NCBI RefSeq assembly: GCF_029784165.1
Contig: NC_073696.1
Coordinates: 191,006,498 to 191,070,497, forward strand
Origin: Wyeomyia smithii
Lineage: Eukaryota > Arthropoda > Insecta > Diptera > Culicidae
Length of the DNA: 64,000 nt
Reading direction: 5' to 3'
Shown: positions 10,243-21,080 of the stretch, one piece after another
Layout of the letters: every line of letters starts with the position of its first letter
Position numbering within the stretch: position 1 is the first letter of the stretch
The notes under the pieces: generated by a model
Seen by the model: the letters and a program-made list of their open reading frames with translations, nothing else
Databases searched by the model: none
Told to the model about the DNA's origin: nothing
Translations under genes and position numbers: made by a program

Positions 10243-13200
10243 CTTACCTTACCTTACCAATCAGACGAGAGCCGTGGTGGCTCGTGCTGTATCAAGAATT
10301 TGTCGCCATGTTGCTCGGTTTTGGGCTGTGTTTCGCCAGTTCCCCAGGCGTCTCATCACCCGCAAGTCTCCTTCGATCTGGTCGAGCCATCGTGCACGCT
10401 GCGCCCCTCTATTTCTGGTGCCGGCAGGGTTGCTGAAGAGAAGTGATTTCACAGGGTTGCCGTCCGGCATCCTTACGACATGACCGGCCCACCGCAACCT
10501 ATTAACTTTCGCCAGGTGTGCAATGGGATTCTCTCCAAGCAGCGCGTGCAGTTCGTGGTTCATGCGCCGTCGCCATTCTCCGTCGTCCGTCTGTACTCCA
10601 CCGTAGATAGTCCGTAGCACCTTCCGTTCAAAAACTCCAAGAGCGTTAGGGTCCTCCGCGAGAAGCGTTTTCGTCTCGATCCCGTAGAGGACTACCGGTC
10701 TTATCAGGCTTTTGTACAGCGTTAACTTCGTGCGTCGTCGCACTCGATTCGATCGAAGTGTCTTCCGGAGTGAAAAGTAGGCACGATTTTCTGCCTGGAT
10801 GCGTCTCTGGATCTCTTTGCTGGTGTTATTGTCGGCGGTCACCAGTGACCCCAAATACACGAACTCATTGACCACCTCAAGCTCATCACCGTCCACAGAG
10901 ACTTGAGTTGGGAGGCTGATGTTGTTCTCCTTGGAGCCTCTCGCTCGCATGTATTTTGTTTTCGACGCATTATCCGCAATCCGATCCGTCCAGCTTCGGC
11001 TTTCAGTCGGGCGTAAGTTTCCTCCGCCGTCGCAAAGTTACGTGGTATGATGTCGAAGTCATCCGCGGAGCCCAGAAGCTGAACAGATCTTGTGAAAATT
11101 GTGCCCCTCGTGTCGATGGCCGCCCTCCGGATCACACCCTCAAGGGCGATGTTAAACAGCAAACAGGAAAGTCCATCACCTTGTCTCAACCCTCTGCGCG
11201 ATTCAAAGGGACTCGAGAGTATCCCCGAAACACGCACGTAGCACATCACTTGCGCCATGGTAGCTCTGATCAATCGAGTCAGTTTATCCGGAAATCCGTT
11301 GTCGTGCATGATCTGCCATAGCTGTTCTCGATCGACTGTATCATAGGCCGCCGTGAAGTCAATGAAGATGTGAGATGTGGGCACGTTGTACTCGCGACAT
11401 TTCTGTAAGATCTGTCGGATTGAGAAGATCTGGTCCGTGGTGGCACGGGCTCCCATGAAGCCCGCTTGGTACTGGCCCACGAACCTCCTGGTTAAAGGTG
11501 ATAGACGAGGCAACAGGATCTGTGAGAGTATTTTGTAGGCGGCATTGATAAGCGAGATGCCGCGGTAGTTGCGGCACTCCAGCTTGTCGCCCTACTTGTA
11601 GATGGGACAGATCACTCCCTCCATCCACTCGTCTGGCAGTTTTTCCTCCTCCCAAATCCTGGAAATGACCCAGTGCAGCGCTCTAGCCAGCGCCTCTCTT
11701 CCATGTTTCAAGAGCTCGCTCGGCAGTCTGTCTTTGCCTGCGGCTTTATTGTTTTTCAGCTTCCCGATCTCACAAAGAACTTCGTGAATATCGGGAGCTG
11801 GTACTCGGTCATCCACTGCTGGTGCTCCTAGGTCAGTTCCTGCTCCGCTTCTGTTTGCTGTTTCGCCATTCAGGTGTCCATCGAAGTACTCCTTCCACCT
11901 GTCGATCACCTCGCTGGCATCCGTGAGAAGGTTCCCATCCGCGTCTTTGCACATGTCGGCTTTCGGCACATAGCCTCTGCGGGACTGGTTTACCTTCTCG
12001 TAGAATTTCCGCGTTTCACTGGCACGGTATAGCTGCTCCAGCTCCTCATGCTCACGATCCTCTTGCTGGAGCTTCTTTCGTCTGAGAATCGTGGTCATGT
12101 TGTTCCGTGCCCGTTTGTAATTGGCCTTGTTCTCTCTCGTTGACCTGCCCAGGTATATCGCCCAGGTCCGGTTCTTCTCATTCACCGCTGCCTCGCACTC
12201 CCCGTCATACCAGTCGTTTCTGCCTCTCGGTGCTTCCACTCCTAGTGTCGCCGTTGCGGTCTCCACGATAGCTGTGCGAATGCTGCACCAGCCGTCTTCG
12301 AGAGGCAATGCGCCCAGTCCCTCCGCTGTGGGTAGCACAGCTTCAAGCTGTTGCGCGTATTCCTCCGCAGCCTGGGAGTTCCGGAGCTGCTTAATGTTAA
12401 GCCGCGGGGTTCGGCGATGTCGCGCGTGGTATACGGTCGACAGTTTTGAGCGCAATGATACCGCAACTAGGTAGTGGTCCGAGCCAATGTCCGCACCGCG
12501 ATAGGTACGTACGTTTGTAATGTCAGAGAAGAACCGGCCGTCGATGAGAACATGGTCAATTTGATTTGCTCTACGTTGGTCAGGTGATCTCCAGGTGGTT
12601 TTGTGGATGTCCTTACGGGGAAAGAAGGTACTTCGGACTGCCAGTCCTCGAGAAGCTGCGAAGTTTACGCATCTCTGGCCGTTGTCGTTCGTCACGGTGT
12701 GCAGGCTATGTTGGCCGATCACCGGCTTGTACATTTCTTCCCTACCGATCTGCGCGTTCATGTCCCCGATGACGATCTTGATGTCTCTACGCGAGCAGCT
12801 ATCGTGGAGTTTCTCCAGCTGTGCGTAGAACTCTTCTTTCTCTACATCGAGTCTTCCTTCGTGAGGGCAGTGCACATTGAGGATAGTGTAGTTGTAGAAC
12901 CGGCCTTTTATTCTCAACAAACACAACCTGTCGCTGATCGCCTGCCACTTGATCACACGACTCTGCATCCTGCCCAGCACTATAGAGCCGGTACCCAGCT
13001 CATTGGTTGTGCCGCCGCTCTGGTAGTACTGTGCCCTGCGGCCACAAATCCTCCGTACCTTCTCTCCTTTCCGGCAAAGCTCCTGGAGCGCAACGATGTC
13101 GAAGTAGCGGGTTCTAGCTGATCCAGCAGAATCCGGTCGCCACCCGGGGCGTTCAGCGATCTACAGTTCCATGTACCGTGCTTCCAATCGTCGTCCTTAT

Positions 13201-13649
13201 TTCGTCACCTAGGTCGTTGCCAATTGTTCCGGTCCGTATTCAATTCTTGATTGTTCGTAGTATTTTAATGTTTCGGCATGCTGCCTTACTAGGGCTTCGG
13301 ATGCCTAGTCTCGCGACGGGGCTGCCGTCTTGGGTGTAGCTGGCGAGACGCCGCATTTCATAATTCAGCCGTCCGCTCCGGATCAGACGCTGTTTGAGCC
13401 GCCCCTAACATGGGGTACAGACGCTCGGACAAGCTGCCCTCCTAGGAAAGCAGCTCCCCCTTCCCTGTCAGCATACGACCAAGCTCCCACCGGTTCATCG
13501 ATCTTCCCTTGGTTGCTCGTATCCCAGTCGGTACCACGTGGAGGTAGGGATAGGAGTTGCTGGGCATTATGCTTTGGACCACACTGGGGTCTATTTTATG
13601 CCAGCTAGTACGGGTGTACTGCTGGTACGCACTGCCCAGCCGTTTACCA
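10243..13649 (-). mobile_element. Full-length RTE-clade retrotransposon, copy B, 14-bp target duplication
   Basis: The element is 3407 bp and is bounded by a perfect 14-base duplication AGAAATAAATACTA (10229-10242 and 13650-13663). On the reverse strand it has a roughly 450-bp 5' untranslated region, one long endonuclease/reverse transcriptase frame, almost no 3' untranslated region, and a short GGTAA-repeat tail (10243-10260). That layout and the protein sequence fit the RTE clade, to which the mosquito JAM1 family belongs. The clean target duplication implies a comparatively recent insertion, yet the ORF carries at least three lesions, so it is no longer autonomous. Confidence 0.85.
10261..13195 (-). 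pseudogene. RTE endonuclease-reverse transcriptase ORF, three lesions
   Basis: Reading down from about 13195: an APE-type endonuclease starts HGTWNCRSLN and includes IVIGDMNAQIG and WRSPDQRRANQIDHVLIDGR, ending SDHYLVAVS. A linker follows. The reverse transcriptase holds AAGKDRLPSELLKHG, YQAGFMGARATTDQIF, DFTAAYDTVD, GLRQGDGLSCLLFNIALEG and a degenerate SADDFDII in place of the usual FADDIDI. The C-terminal part ends LIRPVVLYGIET, then RWAGHVVRMP. Lesions: a frameshift near 13113; an in-frame TAG at 11592-11594 just after CPIYK; and a one-base deletion near 10970. Apart from these, the frames join without loss. It would have encoded an enzyme of about 970 residues for target-primed reverse transcription. 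Confidence 0.85.
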
Positions 13650-13689
13650 AGAAATAAATACTAGTCTTTAGTGATTGTTACATCAAGGC

Positions 13690-13976
13690 AACCAGTGAAA
13701 AGTCCTTAACATTAGAGTGGAACATCAACGAGTTTGTCTTTGACGTAGAAAACGGAGTTACGTTCGGACGTTGTTGTTTAACCGCTACCAGGACCTCTTC
13801 GAGAACGATGCATGCAGCTGAATGATGCGGCGAAGATACGTTTACTTCTCCGGAAGCTGGACACCCATTCGCACATCCGCTATCTCAACTACATCCTGTC
13901 AAAGCTTCCCAAGGACGTGAAGATTGAAGACACAGTCAAGATTCTCAATAAAATCTTCGGGCATCAAACGTCAAAC
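13690..13976 (+). pseudogene. Ty3/gypsy-type gag fragment
   Basis: The forward translation reads WNINEFVFDVENGVTFGR, then LNDAAKIRLLLRKLDTH, then RYLNYILSKLPKDVK and ILNKIFG. This matches my memory of the N-terminal gag region of insect Ty3/gypsy elements whose polyprotein is often named K02A2.6-like. There is a frame interruption near 13810. It is cut on the left close to the RTE insertion site and on the right by hAT-derived sequence. No LTR, protease or integrase is visible nearby. Confidence 0.6.
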
Positions 13977-14601
13977 GTTCCGGAAGCAGTTCATGTGTCT
14001 TTTCACGATTGTTGTTGACCATCTGCCGATGAACACTCAGCAAGCAAAGAGCACTCAATCGCTGTTCAAATATTGTTGACCTCAGCCAGGTTTTCACCCG
14101 ACGTAATGTGCTGAACGAGCGTTCAATCGTGCATGTTTTACATGGTAGAGCAAGTACAATTTCAACTGCTTTCTCAGTCATAGGGAAGAAAGAACGGGCT
14201 TTAGCTAGCAAGTCTATAAGATCCAACTCTTCCAAGTTCTTACGATCTGCTCTCATACTGCTGCAATGTTAATACAAAACTTCCACCTCTCCAACAAAAT
14301 TGTCAACTTCATAAAAAATTACGAAATTTACAGTTTTGCGCGTGAACTTTTCCAACGCCATGCGTATTACGTTAGCGGGATGCAGCAAGGACAACACGTA
14401 GGCAGGTGCACTATCTTCATCGAACCGTGTTTCCAGTGAGATTACAAGAGAATCAAGGTAAGGAATTATCACAGCTCGGTTCCAATACTCCAAGCTAGTT
14501 GATGCAGGCGGATTTGCCCGGTACTTTTGCCGATGCAATTTCTTTGGTGGATCAACTGAAAAACCTGTGCAATCCCACGCAACATAGGGTAAGCATTTCA
14601 A
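13977..14601 (-). pseudogene. hAT transposase C-terminal fragment
   Basis: The reverse-strand frames give the end of a hAT-type transposase of the kind annotated in animals as zinc finger MYM-type 1-like. An upstream piece (14601-14272) includes YLDSLVISLETRFDE. The dimerisation region (14256-13977) includes CTIERSFSTLRRVKTWLRST, then LSALCLLSVHR. The ERSFS and TWLRS motifs are diagnostic of the hAT C-terminal dimerisation domain. A frame break lies between the two pieces. The N-terminal zinc finger and most of the catalytic core are missing. Confidence 0.75.
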
Positions 14602-14706
14602 TCAATTATTCTTTATCTGGTTGATACCTTACACAGATGTTTCTATGGGCTAAAGATGTCGTTTTGTGCTATTAGAGTTATTGAAAACAAAATTCTGCAC
14701 AAATGT

Positions 14707-16240
14707 CAACATTTAGGGGGAAGCAACACCCCCCCCCTGCCCCCTTGTATGTCTATAAGCATGCAGCGTGCTTCATATGATGGTAAGGGAAATGCTGTCC
14801 AATTTAGCTTACGAAGCGCGTACAAAAAAAATTGTTTTTGGACAGATTCAATGCGTTCTTCATGTGTTACAATATAGGGATTCCATACAATGCTACAGTA
14901 TTCCAGAATTGGTCGGACGTATGTAATATATAATAGTTTGATTGTATATGGGTCTTGAAAATTGTGGCCGGAGCGTTTTATAAAGCCCAGCATACTATTT
15001 GCTTTGTTTATTATTGTGTTATAAGGTTCTATGAATGTAAGTTCGGAGTCTAAGATTACGTCCCTAGGTCCCTTACGATTTTGCATTTTTCTACTGGTTG
15101 GTTTCCTAAGAAAATGTTTGTAGGTGGTGTTACTGTTTTTCTGCTGAAGGCTATTGAATTACATTTTTTTATGTTGAAATTCAAAAGAATTTTGTTGCAC
15201 CAAGTATAGAAAACATTCATTTCATTCTGGAATATTTCGAAGTCTTCTGCATTGATTATTTCTATAAAGAGCTTCATGTCGTCAGCATATACAAGCACAC
15301 GTATTGATTTAAGAGAAAAGGAAATGTCATTCACGTATAATATAAAAAGAAGAGGGCCCAGGTGAGAACCTTGAGGAACCCCGGAAGTTACTTTTATTGG
15401 GTTTGAAAAGGAATTTTGAAAGCGGACTATTTGTGTTCTCTTTGTTAAGTATGACTGCAGCCATTCCAAGAATTTTGCTTCCATTCCGTATTTTTCGAGC
15501 TTGAAGAGCAATTAAGGTATGTCGATTCTGTCAAATGCCTTGATAAAGTCCGTATAAAGAGCTTCTACGTGGTTGCCGTTGTCCATTACAGTTAAAGTGA
15601 AAGTTATGAATTCCAAAAGATTTGTGGTAGTTGATCGGCCTTTATAATAGCCGTGCTGTTGAGTTGTGATTTGGTTTTTTACTTGCTAAAAGATTTTTTT
15701 ATTAATTATTGATTCAAATAATTTTGGAATGCATGAAATAATGGCAATTCCACGATAATTACTATTGTCAGATTTAGCGCCAGATTTGAAAATTGGCACT
15801 AAATATGAGGTTTTCCAGAGTTCTGGAAAAATTCCATTCTTCAGAGACATATTAAAGAGGTGTAGTAAAGGTGTAGATAGTTTTTCTGCCAAGTTTTTGA
15901 GAAAAATTGGAGCTGTTCTGTCAGGTCCAGGACCTTTCGTAGCGTCTAAGTTTTTAAGTGCGTTCTGAATTTCGAATTCGAATATTTGATTGACAGATAA
16001 AGAATTCGAAAATTCAGGAAAATACGAGAAATATTCGCGGTCGCGATCTGTTTCTTCAAATATGGTGTATATTTCTTGAAAAAAGTGGCAAAAAGACTAC
16101 ATATTTCATTATTAGTTTGTCCTGTCAAGATGCATTCGTGATGGAAAGTTGCCACTTTTTAGCTTGGTTTTTACGTAATTGAAGAAGTTCTTAGGGCAGG
16201 ACTTGATTTGATGCTCGATTTTACGGTTATGAAATCATGA
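14707..16240 (-). pseudogene. CR1/Jockey-like reverse transcriptase, reverse strand
   Basis: In order on the reverse strand: the linker before the polymerase (NFFNYVKTKLKSGNFPS, about 16200); fingers (PLLHLFNMSLKNGIFPELWK and SNYRGIAIISCIPKLFE, 15886-15690); GYYKGRSTTTNL and YTDFIKAFDRI; GVPQGSHLGPLLFILYVNDI (about 15400-15340); the active site YADDMKLF (about 15285-15262); and the thumb (YVRPILEYCSIVWNP, about 14900). In-frame stops interrupt it near 15670 and 15513, and there is a frameshift near 15065. The endonuclease and RNase H are absent. It meets a forward-strand reverse transcriptase fragment head-on at about 16240. Confidence 0.8.
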
Positions 16241-17492
16241 AGTGCTTGTAACATTCGATGCCACATCTGGTGTACCCCAAGGGAGCATCCTCGGGCTTCT
16301 CATCTTTATCCTGTACATAAACGACTAGAGGTGGGAAAAATGGTTCACTATAGTGAGCGGATCAGAGCGGTTCCGCTCACTAAGATGAACTAGTTCTTTT
16401 CAACAGCTCACTCGCTCTTTTCGTTCCTCCATAATTTTTGGTTTTTACCAGTGCAGCTAATTATCAGACACCGCAAGCGAGAGCCAGGTGAAAGCTTTAC
16501 ACCCGATTTCCCAAGCGCAAGGTCGCGCGCGAAATTACAATAGAACTCCCAGAAACAAGCTGCCACCGAACGTCTGCCCTGATATGCATGACCTGCATTT
16601 CTCATCACTCAGTCACCAGCCAGCCGCAAGAGCATGCAAAAAAACAACTTGCAACAGTCCATACACAGGTACACGGGTTGGCTAACGCCGAGTACGCACA
16701 CGAATGGATGTGGAACGAAAAGAACGAAAGAACTGATTCACTGATCTAGCAATCCGCTCGCAGGCTGATCAAAAGATTCAGTTCTTTGGAAGAGCGAAAT
16801 CTTTCGCTCTCAGAAGAACTGGTTCGTTCGATGGCTTTTTTGTTCAGCTCTTTTAAAGAACTGATTTTCTGATCAGCTCGCGAGCGGATTGTCTGCATAG
16901 ATTCAAAAGATCAGTGAACCAGTTTTTTCGCTCTTTTCGTTCCACTTTTCGGGTGCGTCCCGGCGTTAGCCAGCCCGTGTGCTGTGTGTGAACTGTGGCA
17001 AGTAGATTTTATTTTTTATTCCCGCGGCTGGTGGATGGTTATGCATAGGAGAGCAGGCAGCCGGCGGCAGCTATTTTCTGGGAGTTCTATTGCAGTGTCG
17101 CACGCCGCTTTGCGCTTGGGGTGTAAAGCAATCATACGCAAAATCAGCTTCAGCTTTTTGCTTGAAGTAAGGGGTGAGTTACCGCTCTTTAAAAAAGAGC
17201 GATAGATCACTCACTCACTTTGAAGAACCAGCACTTTAGATCAGTTCGTGAGCGGATTGTCCACCTCTATAAATGACCTCGTTTACCGTTTGTCATCAGG
17301 AAAGCTATTTTTCGCAGACGACCTTAAAATCTTCCGAGTAATTTCATCCATTCTGTAATGTGCATCCCTGCAGGTTGACATCGACAAACTCCTGTCGTGT
17401 GTGACGAAAATGGGATATATATTTTAATAATCCATTTAATGCATGCATCTGTGCTTTTATCGCTGTTTACGACTATTTCGATTTCTGTATTA
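16241..17492 (+). pseudogene. CR1/Jockey-like reverse transcriptase core split by a MITE
   Basis: The left half (16241-16325) reads SGVPQGSILGLLIFILYIND. After the 944-bp insertion the right half (17278-17405) continues LVYRLSSGKLFFADDLKIF, with FADD as the polymerase active site, and then DIDKLLSCVTKMG. Removing the insertion and one target copy restores the reading phase, so the insertion hit an existing element. There is one stop after VISSIL. The rest of the retrotransposon is missing, and a second MITE begins at 17493. Confidence 0.75.
16326..17269. mobile_element. Foldback hAT-type MITE, 944 bp, 8-bp target duplication
   Basis: The ends are TAGAGGTGG and CCACCTCTA, flanked by TAAACGAC (16318-16325) and TAAATGAC (17270-17277). 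That is an 8-bp duplication with one change, as made by hAT transposases. Inversion extends far beyond the tips. For example, GTTCCGCTCACT and GCGAGAGCC-side words on the left, and TTTACACCCGATTTCCCAAG with TAGAACTCCCAGAAA, pair with TTGGGGTGTAAAG and TTTCTGGGAGTTCTA on the right. The arms are roughly 450 bp and meet near 16800. There is no coding capacity. Confidence 0.8.
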
Positions 17493-17973
17493 AGGCCCGA
17501 ATACACACACGGCGTAATGATGCCTTCTCCATACAAATTAGAAGGCGTAATCGCGCCTTTCGTTGGGACGCCTTTCAACCAGAACCTTCTAGCTGTGCCT
17601 TCTAGTGAAGTAGGTAGTCGTTCGCCGCCTTCGGCTGCGTACTTGACTGCCTTCCGTGTAGACGCATCGTGCCTTCCACACAGTCTTCTGTCGCCTTCTT
17701 TTGACGAAGGCGCTGGCAACGCCGTGTTGTATCATTTTCCTCCTGCTGGTGATTCTAGAAGTGTGTTGCTTTTTTTCCAACAAACATAAACAAACATGAA
17801 TCGGGTGGCATGACGACAAGAAGGTCAGCACACGGCGGGGTTTGAGACGGCGTGATTGCGCCTTTCGTGTAGACGAGCGGAAGGTGGCAGATGCTGGAGG
17901 CATATCAAAAGGTTTTAAGAAGGTACCGACAATTTTCGTCGGGAAGGCGTTGCCACGCCGTGTATTCGGGCCT
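17493..17973. mobile_element. Harbinger-like MITE, copy 1
   Basis: The terminal inverted repeats begin AGGCCCGAATACACACACGG on the left. The right end is a shorter match, the reverse complement of AGGCCCGAATACACGGCGTG. TTA flanks both sides (17490-17492 and 17974-17976), fitting PIF/Harbinger TWA duplications. The interior contains many GAAGGCG/CGCCTTC words in both orientations and no transposase. A second copy in opposite orientation lies at 19376-19859 and a solo end at 17993. Confidence 0.75.
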
Positions 17974-17992
17974 TTAGTAGAGATGTTTTTGT

Positions 17993-18035
17993 TAAGACCC
18001 GAATACACACACGGTGTGAGAGAATCGAAGTAAAC
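17993..18035 (+). mobile_element. Solo end of the same Harbinger-like MITE family
   Basis: AGACCCGAATACACACACGG followed by TGTGAGAGAATCG matches the left end of copy 2 at 19376, and TTA precedes it. No matching right end follows, so this is a truncated or solo terminus only 20 bp beyond copy 1. Confidence 0.6.
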
Positions 18036-18150
18036 CATGAACGCGAACGGATGCGATTTTTTCCTGCGTCACAACTTTTTCGTTGAATATTTTCAAATTT
18101 GTTTTCGGATAATGCCAATATAACGGGTTAAACCATTGTTCCTGCAATAC

Positions 18151-18738
18151 CAGTCCCTCTACAATTATGGGTCAGTCAACATGTTACCTGAATATTCAAT
18201 GAATATAAAATCGGAAAAATTATAGGAAAAATTGTGTTCTGATGTATTCTTTCGATCGACAATTAGTTTCACTACAACTGATGTGTGTAAATCGGTTAAG
18301 GAGAAAAATATTACTTGCATAGCAAAAGACACAATTATGGGTCACTTTTGGCATTCAAGATCATTCAAACTATAAAATCATCCAAATCCATCACAAAAAT
18401 TATTCTATTGTTGTCAAAGTTTGATAATAAATTATTTCATTAAGTCGTGATGTATCATTATGCGAAAAAAAAAAATAGCGGAAATATGGACTGACCCACA
18501 ATTGTGCACTGTAAAATGTAACATTACTACAATTATGGGTCACTCCACTTATTGCACCGAGAAGAATTATTGTTTTTAGTGACATTTTCAACATTCTATC
18601 ATTTCAACCGTATAAATAAGGTAAGGTGAGTTTTAAAAATTACCATTGCCAATGAAAATTGTTCAATTTTTTGAGAATATGCGTATTTACGTAAATGTGA
18701 CCCATAATTGTAGTTGACCCATAATTGTGGAGGCACTG
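18151..18738. mobile_element. TA-flanked Tc1/mariner-type MITE with repeated ACAATTATGGGTCA
   Basis: The left end reads CAGTCCCTCTACAATTATGG and the right end is the reverse complement of CAGTGCCTCCACAATTATGG. TA lies at or one base from each side (18148-18149 and 18739-18740). The word ACAATTATGGGTCA or its reverse complement occurs five times (near 18160, 18330, 18529, 18702 and 18717). This subterminal repetition is often where transposases bind. There is no coding capacity. Confidence 0.7.
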
Positions 18739-18740
18739 TA

Positions 18741-19375
18741 CCACAAATCAGGCAAACTCGACAAGTAGAATACAAGTCAGTTCAGTATTCGTTTTTTTTG
18801 TACATATGTTCAGCAATATAAATCCACGCACGAGACTAAAACAAGTTTTTGATCGCATTGCCCACCACGGCAAATCATGATGTTATCATACTTTACTTAC
18901 TAAAACAAAGATTGGGTTTCAACGCGTAATAGGCTTTTCATTTTTCAAATACAAATTTTTATTCCGCGTAACTTTCAGAGAGCGAGTAATGGCGCTATAA
19001 CCATAAGCTAAAAATGATAGGACTAGAGTTAGTACTCAAGCTCCAACCGTAGCAGTTGAAGCGAGTAAAGGCGCTATATCCTTGGTTTTGAAACCCGAAC
19101 ATAAGGAGGAAATACCTATGTTCCATCCCAGGAGATTGGTCAACAAAAGAGTGTACTTTCTTAGCTTTATCACTCCCAACGAATTCGGTATAATACTTCT
19201 TACATACGGATCGGTTGGTACGGATTGTCCCCGATCTTAGATTATATTGTATTATATTGCGCTACACAGTAGGCCTGGCCGTTGACATGAAAAATGTATG
19301 GAAACCATTTTTTTTAAATGGATATCATTTTCCAGGATTCTTTCAAGTACTGGCTGTGTTAGTGTAGACTAGACT
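18741..19375. other. Unassigned intergenic sequence
   Basis: No recognisable feature between the TA-flanked MITE and Harbinger-like MITE copy 2. Confidence 0.5.
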
Positions 19376-19859
19376 AGACCCGAATACACACACGGTGTGA
19401 CAACGCCTTCCTGACGAAAATTGTCAGTACCTTCTTGAAACCTTCTAATGTGCCTTCTAGCATCTACCACCTTCCATTTGTTTACACGGAAGGCGCAATC
19501 AGGCCGTCTCGAACCTAGCCGTGTGCTAACCTTGTCGTCATGCCACCCAATTCATGTTTGTTTATGTTTGTTGGAAGAAATAAATAGCAACACACTTCTA
19601 AAATTACCAGCAGGTGGAAAATGATACAACACGGCGTTGCCAGCGCCTCCGCCAGAAGGCGACACAAGACCGTGTGAGGGCACAATGCGTCTACAGGGGA
19701 GGCAGTCAAGCACGCAGCCGAAGGCGGCGAACGACTACCTTCTTCACTAGAAGGCACAGCTAGAAGGTTCTGGTTAAACGGAATCCCAACGGAGAGCGTG
19801 ATTACGTCTTCTAATTTGTATGGAGAAGGCGTCATTACGCCGTGTGTGTATTCGGGCCT
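19376..19859. mobile_element. Harbinger-like MITE, copy 2, inverted relative to copy 1
   Basis: It starts AGACCCGAATACACACACGG and ends with the reverse complement of AGGCCCGAATACACACACGG. The interior matches copy 1 on the opposite strand. For example, AACACGGCGTTGCCAGCGCC here answers GGCGCTGGCAACGCCGTGTT there. TTA follows the right end, but the left flank is ACT, so the target duplication is not intact on that side. Size 484 bp against 481 bp for copy 1. Confidence 0.75.
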
Positions 19860-19934
19860 TTAATAGAATTTATTTCAAGCATTTATTTCAAGTAACAGTC
19901 TATACTAAATTTTCGAAGACGAAGAACAAATAAA

Positions 19935-21080
19935 TAAATACACTTGCTATAAACAGGTAAGCCGCTTCTACTTTCGAGCCTTACTTCGGAATGTCGAGTG
20001 CAGGCTCAAACGTAATCTCAAATCATTCTGGAAATATGTCAACGGACAACGGAAAGACGGCGGCCTTCCATCATGCATGTCATTAGACGGTAACACAGTG
20101 AATTATGTCGAACAGATTTGCCAACTATTTTCGCGGAAATTCTCAAACGTCTACAAACGAAAGGTTAACAACAGATAAATCACTTGTGTGACCGCACGTG
20201 CCCTTTTCTCGGTTGTGCATTGTCCAACTTTTCTATTTGCGTTAGCGCGGTTTCATTAGCCACCTCGAAGCACAGGTCTTCCATACCCGCTGGACCGGAC
20301 GTTATACCATCCGTTTTCCTGAGAAACTGCATCAGTAGACTAGCTGCTCAAATGAGTACTCTTTTCAAATCCATCACCTCGGGTGTCTTTTCCTCAATCT
20401 GGAAATCGTCGTACTTGTTTCCAGTACAAGGCGACTTTTGATTATGATTACCACCTATCAAATATACCTCTACGACGCACAAACTGTGTTTAGAACTTGG
20501 GAGTACTACTCAACTCTAAAGTAGCATTCAAACTGGGTTCCACCGTCGACAAGACCAGCAGGAACCTGAGATTCATGATGCGTAATTCAAAATACTCCAG
20601 CGTCATCTAAATTGTCTTGTCTAAAGTCTTTATATTGGGCTTTGGTACGATCTAGCTTAGAACTTTGCGCCTTAGTGTGAAGTCTCTACTATCTAAACGG
20701 AGAAAGCAGAATCGAGTCAGTGCAACGAAGGTTTGTTCGCTTTGCTCTTCAAATATTGCCGTGGACTGACCTCTTTCAACTACCATGCTACGTTACATCG
20801 TTTAGACACCTTATCGGTTTAGACACCTTGCAAATTCGTCGGGTTGTAATCAGAGCTATATTCGTCTCGGACGAGTTGACTTCACGGCTAGATTATCAGG
20901 CGGTTCTCGAGCAACTAAATATCTTTATCAGACCACGTGAACAAACTACAAAAGCTTCGGCACGATAACCCCATTTTAACCGTTACGCATAACGTTTCGA
21001 CTTTGACGCCAGCCGCGAGATTTTGGAGAATCGTTTATTAATATTAACACGTAGCTCTTAGATTAAGAAAATCAGCTGGG
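19935..21080 (+). pseudogene. CR1/Jockey-like reverse transcriptase with internal deletion
   Basis: The first part gives the pre-polymerase linker (LKSFWKYVNGQRKDGGLPS, about 20010-20065; FSRKFSNVY) and fingers (AGPDVIPSVFLRNC, then SGVFSSIWKSSYLFPV, 20300-20430). Translation then jumps directly to the thumb: LGVLLNSKVAFKLGSTVDK, FVRFALQILPWTDLFQLPCY (20735-20790) and LDTLQIRRVVIRAIFVSDEL. The whole palm with the catalytic Asp residues is gone between about 20440 and 20455. Several stops and frameshifts are also present. Dead copy. Confidence 0.75.

Noticed and set aside
12121..13121. Long forward-strand frames opposite the RTE element
   Set aside because: They are antisense shadows of the reverse-strand endonuclease and have no domain of their own.
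13690..13976. Start of an intact endogenous gypsy element
   Set aside because: Only a short broken gag piece is present; no LTRs, protease, polymerase, integrase or envelope were seen nearby.
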